Assembly (NCBI GenBank): GCA_030141605.1
Contig: JAQGDQ010000871.1
Location: 22,412 to 86,411, forward strand
DNA from: Tubiluchus corallicola
Taxonomy: Eukaryota > Priapulida > Priapulimorpha > Priapulimorphida > Tubiluchidae
DNA length: 64,000 bases
Direction of reading: 5' to 3'
Shown here: one piece after another, positions 45,960-57,500 of the stretch
How the letters are laid out: every line of letters begins with the position of its first letter
Position numbering within the stretch: position 1 is the first letter of the stretch
Notes under the pieces: model-generated
Databases searched by the model: none
What the model saw: the letters and a program-made list of their open reading frames with translations, nothing else
What the model was told of the DNA's origin: nothing
Position numbers and translations under genes: made by a program

Positions 45960-46160
45960 TGTTGCCAGAAATTGCAATCCTCTGATTATGCTGTTTTTGC
46001 TTAATGTGTATACAACGGAGAATGTTTATGTCAAGTGGAACAAAGTGACATCAGAATCATTAAAACTGAATGCTGGTGCGAGGCAAGGAGCTGTTCTGTC
46101 TATTCCATAATTTAATGTCGATTTGATCGCCTGTTGGTGAAAGTGCAAAATTCTAACTGT
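45960..46160 (+). mobile_element. Short LINE reverse-transcriptase remnant
   Basis: The plus strand reads KLNAGARQGAVLSIP, a stop, then FNVDLIAC, matching the G(V/A)RQG.VLSP.LFN..ID block of LINE reverse transcriptases. Nothing else of the element is recognisable. The motif variant differs from the SGVPEG type at 40860, so it is a different lineage. Confidence 0.5.
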
Positions 46161-46734
46161 TTTTTAAAGCCATACTGTAAAATGTGATCACATTTACGTC
46201 ATGTTGTGACCTTTAATTTATGCAATAACAATGGTATAAAGAAGGAAACGGTTGAATTCATTGAGCAGGCAAATAAAGTCATAACAGAATTTTGTAAGGC
46301 GAGCTTTGTCATAAGAGAGAAAATAACAATGACTTACTACTCGCCATTTTATAACTGCCAGTCTTAGAATCTTGATTCTGCTTTTTTTAAAAGGAAATTA
46401 GACATCGCATGGAACGTAGAAATAAAACGGTTTTTGGATTACCGAACAGAATTCACACAAGGTTGTTACCGCTAATATGAAATGTGTATCCTCCATCATG
46501 GCATGTAAATACAACATCATCCCATTTTATAAAACTGTGGCTAGAATCTGATAGCAAACCTACAGAATTGTAATAGTTGTAGTGCAATTAATTGCAAGTG
46601 GATAGATTGTCAAATAAGTAAATACTGCATAATTTCAAACTAGAATTATCTGTTGCACACGCTGGATGGCTTCGTACATGCAAGCATTATACGTTTGTTT
46701 CTCGTTGGTGCAGCATGCTCATATACGTTTAGAT

Positions 46735-47215
46735 GACAATGAAATTATGGATATGATTGACTTTTCTAGGTAACATTAAAAATCATTTGAAGTTGACTCT
46801 AGATCAACAACAAAATCCAGTCAGATTTCTGATCAAATAAATAAGATAAAATAAAAAGTACATGAAAGAACCAAACAAAATTTCCGACAATTATTTTCAA
46901 CAGTATTGTTTTATTTTATCACTTCTAAGTGTCTGTAGTTAGACAACATTACTATTATTATTAATGACTCTATTATTACCGTGAGAAACAGTTAATTGTT
47001 TGAAGTTAACAATGTTGTAAACACAAGATATTACTAACGTTGTTAAATTTTCAGCTTACACGTGTAGATTACAATGAAATTATGGATATGCTTCACTTTT
47101 CTAGCTAACATTAAAAATCATTGGAAATTGTCTTTAGATCAACAAACAAATCCAGTCAGTTTTCGGCGTGATAATAAAAAATACACTGAAGAAACCAAAC
47201 AAAATTTAAGATATT
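46735..47215 (+). repeat. Direct duplication of about 150 bases
   Basis: Two copies start with ACAATGAAATTATGGATATG (46737 and 47071) and continue through AACATTAAAAATCATT, AGATCAACAA, AATCCAGTCAG and GAACCAAACAAAATTT. They differ by about 15% with indels and are separated by about 180 bases of AT-rich sequence. Function is unknown; they may be LTR-like ends or a simple duplication. Confidence 0.6.
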
Positions 47216-47370
47216 TTAAACCAACTTAGCAGGCAACTAAGGATATTATTAAGTAATTATGACAGTGATTGCCAGAATTTCTGTAAACCTTTGCAATTTA
47301 TTTTACAAATTATTACCCATTGCGGGAAATGAGTTGGAAAAAAGAGACACTGAAAAATTCTGATTTTAAA

Positions 47371-47440
47371 GGCGGGATTTGAACCCGAGACCTGGGTTTA
47401 GTAGTACCTAAGCTACCAGCCCAGCATGACAGAGCAGGCC
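47371..47440 (-). repeat. tRNA-like sequence, probable SINE head
   Basis: On the minus strand the sequence has an A-box-like GGTAGCTTAGGTA and a perfect-looking B box, GGGTTCAAATCCC, 35 bases apart. The predicted anticodon arm does not pair well, so a working tRNA is unlikely. Sequence and orientation differ from the copy at 3844. Confidence 0.5.
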
Positions 47441-48290
47441 TAAGATTGTCAATATTTACGCTTTTACAAGACAGCTTGATACTGTTTATATAAATAAGTG
47501 ACTAATTAAAAATTCATTACAGTTAGGCTTATATTGTGTTTCATGCATTTTGTAGTAAATCATTTGACAAATACATTACACAGACAATCACCACGCAATG
47601 TTAGCATTTTTTAATATAAATTCGTACATAAAATCACAATCACAAAAATTAAACAAGTTAAACAATAAGAGAAACCAATTGTTTTTAACAATATTCAGTC
47701 ATCAGCTTTTTTCAGGTTTCTCTTACTAGAAACTTTTGTTATTTTAAATCAATTCTACGATTTCTTTGAAGATGGTTCGTATAAAATAAATTGACATAAA
47801 AGGTTAAGTATGCAGGAGTGCAAACGAGTAATTTATAGTAAATTGTCGCTCGTTTCGAGAATTGTTTTTGTATTTTTTTTTGGTAATTTTAATAAGCTGT
47901 CACATCCCGCAAAAGCTTGATAATTGATGCCAACCGACGGGCATTAACAAATGTGACATATCATTATGTCCTCTGCTAGATGTTTTCGTATCCGTAAACA
48001 TGTTAAATGTGCGCTACATTGTGGCTAATTAACTTACTTTACTGCTGATACTATAAAATTATGTAATTCACTTAAAAATAACACACGGTTAGATATTGAC
48101 ATAAGTGCCTACGTAGTTATTTTTCGTACCACTAAACTAAACGTCATTGTTAGAAATTTTAATCTTGTTGAGTATACTTGAATGTAATAATTAATTACCA
48201 TCGTGCATTCTGATAAACAGCAATTCTAGTAATAACAGGAATAATTGGTTACATTATAACGTAACTACGCGCAGGTAGTCTACTTCTTAC
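47441..48290. other. Region downstream of the PAN exon
   Basis: AT-rich. The terminal exon or exons of the EGF/PAN gene should lie here or further left, but no acceptor followed by a convincing frame was found. Confidence 0.35.
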
Positions 48291-48527
48291 CATAGAGCTT
48301 CCAATCAATCAGTGCTACACTATCATCCCCAGCTGTCTCAATTTCTGCACGGATTTCACACTCCTTGGTTAAATGGTTGAAACTAAATGCTTTGCAGTTT
48401 TCGTCTCGTGAGCACTCAGCTTGACAGATTACAGCAGATCTTCTTTTAGCTTTACGCAAAGCTACACTCTGACCTTCAAAATTTGTACCAATCCGTTCAA
48501 ACGTGGTGTAGGCAGCTTCAGCTGAGC
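48291..48527 (-). CDS. PAN/apple-like domain exon
   Basis: This 237-base phase 1-1 exon encodes 79 residues. The core reads AVICQAECSRDENCKAFSFN, then KECEIR, ending DWKLY. The spacing of the four cysteines and the C.AFSFN signature fit the PAN/apple fold, which binds proteins or carbohydrates. Splice sites are CTTTAG and GGTAAGAAG. It is the most downstream exon recognised in this gene. Confidence 0.75.
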
Positions 48528-51500
48528 CTAAAGAAACATGTTACTGAAGAGTAAATTTCAAAACTGTGTGACTTGTTCTCCAAACACAGAGGTTATGAAA
48601 GCAACAAACAATATATTGAGAAAACTCTTGCACTCAAAAAACATAGACTTTAACAATGCTGTCCTCTGATCAACTAAACTTGCATGCTTTGAGAGAATTG
48701 AGCTGTAAATCACGTGACTAGAAATTCAAGTTGCTATTGGAAGGTACATCATATTCGTGCATACAGACCATAAATGAAAAGGTCACCTGTACTTTATGGA
48801 CTACTAGATACATCAATATACTTGGCTTCTTTGAGCAGAATAAAGATTATTGCATAGAAAGAGTTGTCTTATGTCTTCTATATTTAACTAGTCAAATGAT
48901 GAATTTCTCTCCAATAATAAAATTAACAATTTAATTAGGCCACTAAGCAAATATAAAGGAAAAGAGAAAAACATTTACAGACTTAATAAACTCATTCCTG
49001 ATAAACTCTATACAATTAGTCAAAAAGGCCTGTAGGTGGCAGCACACATCATTTCAATACCTTAATGTAGTATACTATTAATTAAACTTTACAAATAGTA
49101 CAAACAATCGCGTACTTTGTACAATAAGCGACCACAGGTGTCACTGTAATTATGAATTTATGATAGCTGATCTTTGAATTCCAATCAGTTGAAATGGGTT
49201 CATGGAAATTAGTCATAATTTCCAGTGGAGAAACCAGAGTCCTTATTGTAAAATAGACTGCCAAATAGTCCAAACCTTGAACAAGTATAATGCCATATGT
49301 GAATATGGCAATAACTGCTAAGTTTGGTCAATCTTTTCTGTTTGATTGTTCATTATTCATCTTTTACTGTTCTAACCTCTGGATCACTTTTAGTATTGGT
49401 ACAGATACTATTATAAAATTAAAAGCGGCCTATTAATTTGCATTGACAAAGTTTTTTGCTTACCGTGGGATCACAACAGCATCTAGAATATGTGCCTAAA
49501 ATGGCTGTGATCATTTTAAAGTGATTTTACGTAAATAAGTAAGTATATATACTTTTAGCCTTCGACAAGGCAATGTTATTCTTATTAGTGATGTCATTTC
49601 AACTTCGGAAATTTTTGCCCATTGGGAATATACACTTACTAACCCTTTTTTAAATGTTCAGCTTACTAATCCCCCGTTCTTTGTGTATATATTTATTTGT
49701 TTTGTAGTAATTATTTCTTAAATAGTGATTTTTAATCTAGTTTTTAACTATTCTGTGGTACTTGTGATGTAACGAGGTAAACGTAAAATAAAAATAAAAA
49801 TAAACCATTTCATTTTTCTCTTCATATTTCCAATAATTTGGATTTGTCATCATGACAAGAAAATTTATAAATCGCCTCAGGAATTTTTATCATAACTGTA
49901 TAAAATTTGCACTTTTTTGGATAACTGCACACTTACCAAAAGTTTTTCGATTTAAAAACTCGTTAGCAGTATTTATGCCAAAGCATAACTGTTCAACTTG
50001 TTAAGTGCCTGTGATGTAGGCCTAAGAAAACAACGAAAGCATAACAAAAGTATTACTAGTTTATGTTACACGTTCTTTACTAACACTGCAGGATTGTTTC
50101 ATTATACCGTAATGCATTAAACAGGTGAATCGAGGCGTCTGTCATGATAATGATTTATAATTTATCATTCATTATTCTGAAGTCTTAAAACTGAGCCCGA
50201 CAATCCCAGTTTTCTCACGTTGTTGCTGTTATCACTACTGCCGCCAGTAAATTCAGCCTAAATACACATTCACTTATACTAGGAGTCTCCTAATAAGAAT
50301 CACTTACTAGGAGTCTCTTAATAGGAATCACTTACTAGGAGTCTCCTAACAAGAATCACATACTAGGAGTCTCCTAACAGGATTCACTTACTAGGCGTCT
50401 CATAACAGGATTCACTTACTAGGAGTCTCTTAATAGGAATCACATACTAGGAGTCTCTTAATAGGAATCACTTACTAGTAGTCTCCTAACAGGAATCACT
50501 TACTAGGAGTCTCCTAACAGGAATCAGTTACTAGGAGTCTCCTAATAAGAATCACTTACTAGGAATCGGCTAACAGGAATCACTTACTACATTGAACACC
50601 ATCTTCCGCGTATCCTTCATTGTACTCACATGTAAAGCTACCATCAGCATCAGTACTGCTTGCCTGTTCATCGCAGTTATTATAAATTGTATTGTCATGT
50701 AACAGTCAGTTTTGTTTCCAAAGCTGAATATGTGATTCTTAATGACCAATAATAAAACTTGGCTAGTTTAACGCACCTTTACCATTCTTATAACGCAAAC
50801 CCTTCGCGGTATTTTCCAGGCATTTCACAATGAAACTTTATAATGAGCACAAACATTTAAATAGTTTTTGCTTCACTGCAATTTCATTACCTGTTATAAT
50901 TACGTTCTGTCTTCATGTCGTATTAATTTACTTTCAAAATCGAACCTCGTTAACTTTTCTCGTGTTTATTGACTTACGGCATACAGTAGCTACAGACTTA
51001 CCACTGTCAAATCCGTTATTGCTGCCATCGCCATTACTGCTGCCATTATTAATGACATCATTGCCAGTTGTGCCCTCAGTTACACCTCCGTCATTACCTG
51101 AAACACAAACAACCACCCACAAAAATTTATACCAATGGCATTTAGACACTATTGTAGCTTTTTCTTTGTTGTATAACTAAAAATTAAAGTTAGCTAAATT
51201 AATGTCCCGGTTTTGCGTTTTAACTGTATCTGATTGTGTTTTGGGATTTTCCAAATTTACATATAAAGTGCATGCAGACTATAATCTGGTTAATTTTTTG
51301 CCTTAAAATCGATTTGATCATAATAGGCCTAATGCCATAATAACACACCAACGATTTCAAGTGTTGACTTGAACTTAAGTGTTAGTCATTTAATAAAGAC
51401 GGTTACTTAGGCAAATGTTTAAGAAATCAAAACTAGCCCACATAACAATCCTCTGTACACTCCATCATAAACAGACATTCAAGGTTATAGGCCTGATGTG

Positions 51501-54500
51501 ATAAGGCATATTCACTTACTGCACTGGACTCCATCTCCCGAGTATCCTTCTTTGCACTCACATGTAAAGCTACCATCAGTATCAGTACAACTTGCATGTT
51601 CATTGCAGCTGTTGATTGTCATATTGCACTCATTTCTGTTGCCTGCACAAAGTCAGATGTTATCAACATTTTCCATAACCAGTTTTATAAGTTATATGTA
51701 TTATGTGTCCAGGATACAATTTATAATTACTATATAGGTTTAGTCACATAAGCCTTATAACTCTGGGCATATTTCGCATAGATAAGGTCGTTCAAAGATC
51801 TCCAGTTTTAGTTTTTCTATTTAAAATTCCTAGGCTTAAACCACGTGCATCATTAATAAATTAATTTGCTACAGTTGTGGAATTAAATTTATTAGTCAAA
51901 CTGCATTGTATACTAGCAGAAGAGTATTGCAGTTGCGAGTCATGTTTTTAGGTGGTAGAAAAGAATGCCAGTTAACAACTTCTAGGCAAGTCCAGGCAAT
52001 GGATGGGCAGTCGCCGAGAAGGTTCTAGGCAAAATGGGCAAAGAATAGGCACTCAGTGAGCACCTTCTGTGCAAGAATTGGGAAATGAACGAGCAGTCAC
52101 TGAGCAGCTTCTATCCAAATTGAAGCAAAGAATCAGCAGTCACTGAGTTATCAAGAGTTCAAGAGTTTATTCATTTCCAATCCATTCATTTCACTGAGTT
52201 ACTTCTACGCAAGTCCGTGCAAAGAATGAACAGTCATTGAGCAGCTTCAGAGCAAGTCTCTTAAAAAAACACAAAACAAAAACAACAACCATTGATCAGC
52301 TTCTGTGCAAATCTTAGGCAAAGAATGAACAGTCATTGAGCAGTTTCTGTGCAAGCACTGGGCAAAGACTGAACAACCATTGATCAGCTTCTGTGCAAAT
52401 CTTAGGCAAAGAATGAACAGTCATTGAGCAGTTTCTGTGCAAGCACTGGGCAAAGACTGAACAACCATTGATCAGCTTCTGTGCAAATCTTAGGCAAAGA
52501 ATGAACAGTCATTGAGCAGTTTCTGTGCAAGCACTGGGCAAAGACTGAACAACCATTGATCAGCTTCTGTGCAAATCTTAGGCAAAGAATGAACAGTCAT
52601 TGAGCAGTTTCTGTGCAAGCACTGGGCAAAGACTGAACAACCATTGATCAGCTTCTGTGCAAATCTTAGGCAAAGAATGAACAGTCATTGAGCAGCTTCG
52701 AGCAAGCAAAGAATGAACAGTCATTGAGCAGTTTCTGTGCAAGCACTGGGCAAAGACTGAACAACCATTGATCAGCTTCTGTGCAAATCTTAGGCAAAGA
52801 ATGAACAGTCATTGAGCAGCTTCTGTGCAAGCACTGGGCAAAGACTGAAACAACCATTGATCAGCTTCTGTGCAAATCTTAGGCAAAGAATGAACAGTCA
52901 TTGAGCAGCTTCTGTGCAAGCACTGGGCAAAGACTGAACAACCATTGATCAGCTTCTGTGCAAATCTTAGGCAAAGAATGAACAGTCATTGAGCAGCTTC
53001 AGAGCAAGTCTCTTGCAAAGAATGAACAGTCATTGAGCAGTTTCTGTACATGCACTGGGCAAAGACTGAACAACCATTGATCAGCTTCTGTGCAAATCTT
53101 AGGCAAAGAATGAACAGTCATTGAGCAGTTTCTGTGCAAGCACTGGGCAAAGACTGAACAACCATTGATCAGCTTCTGTGCAAATCTTAGGCAAAGAATG
53201 AACAGTCATTGAGCAGCTTCTGTGCAAGCACTGGGCAAAGACTGAACAACCATTGATCAGCTTCTGTGCAAATCTTGGGCAAAGAATGAACAGTCATTGA
53301 GCAGTTTCTGTGCATGCACTGGGCAAAGACTGAACAACCATTGATCAGCTTCTGTGCAAATCTTGGGCAAAGAATGAACAGTCATTGATCAGCTTCTGTG
53401 CAAGCACTGGGCAAAGACTGAACAACCATTGATCAGCTTCTGTGCAAATCTTGGGCAAAGAATTGGCAGTCATTGAGCAGCTTTTAGGTAAGTCCCGACA
53501 CAGAAAGAGCTTACATAAAGTGTAAAATAACTGTCAAATAAAATGGTTTTTTTTGTAAGAAACCTTTTTAGCGAATATAAGTGCGCAATATTCACAAGCC
53601 ACAAATCAAATATTGTGTGCCATATTGTCTGAGTTCAGTGTTGTTTTGATAGATTGGCTGCCGATATTTGTAAAAAATACATGATCGGTATCGGTTTACA
53701 GGCAAATAAAAAAATCAGTATCGCTTCGGTATCACTTTCGTGGAAAATACTTTCGGATCGGTTTTTTGGGGTTCAGAACAACGCTCTCTGTGTCGTCAAT
53801 TATAGCCGAAAATCTCTGTGGAACATTTTCGCAGAGACAACAGTTGCCTGCAGACACTGGTGGTAAATAAAAACTCATGCAGTCTCTCATATAGGTGAAG
53901 AAGTTTAGCAATCTTTTAGTCTCAAAACTAAGTTTTTTATTTTCAGGAGCTTTCACACTAGAAATATCAAAGAAACATGTCTCGGGAAAGTACAATCACA
54001 TTTTAAGTTAATTAGAATATACTTTAAGCTGTTTTAATGAAGATACTTACTACACACGTTGACCCCATCTCCTGTATATCCTGTGTCGCAAACACACTTG
54101 AAACTGCCAACTGTGTCTGTACAAGACGCCATCTTATGACAATTATTGCTGTTATCATTACATTCGTTGATATTAGCTGAAAAGTGCAATTATTGCTAGT
54201 GTGAAAGCTAGGTGTTGATGACAAAAAGTTGTTAATAAGTTTGTCTCATAGACGTATCATTGATAAAGATTTCTAAAATGCTTAACAATGTAGTTTAAGA
54301 ATGCAAACAATTTTAGACTGTGGTAAGTATTAAAGAAATTAGAAAAAGTGGGTATGCAAAACAGCGATGTACAAGATAATAATATTTCTCTGCAGTTTTG
54401 ACTAGTATGCCTGCTGATGGTCCGTATTTTCAGGACATTTCTCTGTTAGCATCACTGATATGAACAATGCACATATTATGGCAAACAAATAACAAATTGG

Positions 54501-57500
54501 CAAAAATAGCGCCCAGTGTAACTGAGTCTATCACATCAGATAAGAATTTTGCAAGCATAAAGATGGGGAAAATGAAAACCAAAGGTGGGTGATATTAGAT
54601 CAATCAGACACTCTTGTTTTCTGCACACTCACATCATATTTGATACACGTGTGGAAACATTGTATCGTATTTGATGCAGCAGAAATTAAATCCGTGACGT
54701 AATGTACCTATAAGTAACTTTTTTGAAAGACGTAATTCCAGAAATTTCGCACATTTTTGAACGCTAAAAATAGTACTAATAAGGTTTTTTGACTTTAAAA
54801 AGCAGGCATTAAAGGGTTTCGAATGTCAAGTTTGCAAGTAAAAGTGTTGGTATTCTGCGCCTAAAACAGGAAGCTGAAAGTTTCCTCGAAAATATCTTAA
54901 ACGGATTTTAAGCTACTATGTATCTTTGCAATTAAACATTGAAACGCATTCGAAAAAATGCATTTACGTACAAGTGCATTATAGGTAAAAAATCAAGTGA
55001 TGCTATGTAAGTGCCCTGAAATAGATGTGGACTAGAATCAGATCAGTGACAAATTATCGTTTGTCTACCAAAAGCAACTGTTTCAAATTATTGTTACTAC
55101 ATGTCATCATCTGGCATTTTTTTCAGGTGTCTGAATGAACCACTGACACATTGTCAAGGCCTCGGTGAAGGGGGGGGGGCGCAGTGGTGCCTCATTAGGT
55201 TACTGTGGTGCCTACTGCATATTCGACGATTTCTTAAGTAAAAGTATATAAGAAAGAGAAGAGACACGTGGCGTAATGACACGTATTAGCGAATGCCGTA
55301 TATATATTAAGCGATCAGTGCTTGGTGTGCTACAAGTTGATGCTTCATGTCGCGCCAAACATATTTGCCCATTTTTTAATCATTATAATGATAAATGCTG
55401 CAAGATGTGTAAATATATGTCACTCACAACACGTTTTGACTCCGTTTCCTGTGTATCCGTTTTTGCAAGAACAGGTGAAACTCCCTTTAGTGTCTTTACA
55501 AACTGCATCGCGATGGCAGTTATCAGAACCATGAGAACATTCATTTATATTATCTGAAAAAAGAAACACTTACCAGTACGATATGTAAAAGCTTGTCATA
55601 AATCCGTTTTTCCCGGTAAACTTCAAACTTATTTTCAAGTAAGACTTAGTTTTATTAAAAATAGCCACACAAATTTGCATTTATATGAGTTTAGCTAAGG
55701 ATAGGATCGATGTGGCTACTGACTAATTATGATTATTGTAGAAATTTTGCTAGTAGCTTGGTACTTTACACGGAGAAACTTTTTACATTTTAGGCCTACG
55801 TATTAGACAAATTTCTCGACTTGTTTTCAATACTGATTGACAATAAAGTCCGGGCTTTATTGCTCACTGCCTGTATGAAAAACCTCTCTTATGAACGTAG
55901 AGGAAAATATTTCAGACTTATCTTAGGCAGCGGGATATTAGGATAGGTGAAATATCAATGTAAAAACACAAGTACAAAGCAAGTACTTCTTATTGTACGG
56001 CGTAAGTAGCTCTCACGCACACCCTCAGACACACACAAACGCACACACACACATTAAATAATCCAAATATACTTTACATTATATCACATATATTACACAT
56101 ATTAAATTAGATTTCGCTTCTAAAATTGTTTTTATATCTAAAATCACAAATTACATTACATGATCAAACTACATCTAAAATTACATATCATACTGAATGG
56201 TTATCACAATATTTTTAAAATAGTTCACTGATGCACTCATAGCTATTAGCAGCTGCCAATTTAAACCTTTTTTAACATACTAATAGTTTTACTTTCTTAG
56301 ATTTCTTTACCAAGGTCATTCCATAGCTTAATACCAAAAACAGTTACACCAGGTGTGTGCAAAATTGACTAGTCGGGCCACATTAAACTTTCCCCCAATT
56401 GCTGCGGGCCGCATACAGTTTGGTCAAGCAGCCAAGTACAGTAGGACCTAATAACGATTTTTTTGCATCCGATTTGCGCACATCATTACTACTGCACTAC
56501 TACACTCAAGAAACTATTTTAGAAGTTATTAAAATTTATATTAAAAACCGTATATTTCTACTTTCACGACAGATAGTGGTAATTTCATTACAATGCATAT
56601 TAGTAATGAGTATCACACAGTCTGTGGAGTACAGTGCATATTAATGTTTTGACTCGCTGTTCTTCTTCAATCTTCGTCTTTTTCTTATCCATGATTCTGA
56701 TCTATAAGAACACTACATCTGATGAAACGATGAAACAGCCACTGATTGAGGCGTGTACTACTGAGCCTAAGCTGAAACTAAAATCTGGGAATCCCGCTAT
56801 ATCAGGGGTGACCACACTTTTTCAGCTTGCTGGCTACTTACAAACTGGTCTGCCCAGTTGTCTTCTTGGTCATAGCAGGTAGATCATTTTGACTTGGTTA
56901 TTTTATAGTTTTATTTATAATTTATTTATTTATAATTTTTTTTGTAAAATACCCAAGTCAAAATGTTCTACGTGCTATGACGAAGAAGACGGCTGGACAG
57001 ACAGGCCCGATAATAGAAGCCTAGAGATTGGCTAATTGATCTTCCTACCAGCCAATCAGATTGCTTCTCGCATTTCTTGCACATTTGAGCATTTGAATGG
57101 CGGCTTCCTTGATAGATTGCTGTGTTCTGCGATTACATCGCTTTTTTGTGTTCCAAGTGAGTTTCGTCATGTCCGACAGTGACAACAGTCTTGTAAGGGT
57201 TAATGCCATCCGATCTAGAGGAAAAAACTACCCGCACTATCTTTGCGATAGTGGCGCAAACTTCAGCTGGTTCGCGTGGGCCGCACTTTCATTACGTTGA
57301 CAAACCTCTTCGCGGGCCGCACAAGATCTCTCGGCGGGCCGCAGTTTGCACACTCCTGAGTTACACACATCGATTTCTTTCTTGTCACGTCACAATTTGA
57401 ACTCGATTGGCCAGTTTCAGCGGGAATTTATTTATAAGAAATCAGACGAGATCTTTTCAGATGCACGAAAATTATATTAGCCGTGCTGGAAAGATTTACC

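Noticed and set aside
50279-50587. Possible CRISPR array
   Set aside because: The 28-bp units are contiguous with no unique spacers, and the surroundings are a eukaryotic intron.
53636-53870. Possible hAT element starting CAGTGTTGTTTTGATAG
   Set aside because: Only one terminus-like sequence is seen; no inverted right end or target duplication could be found.
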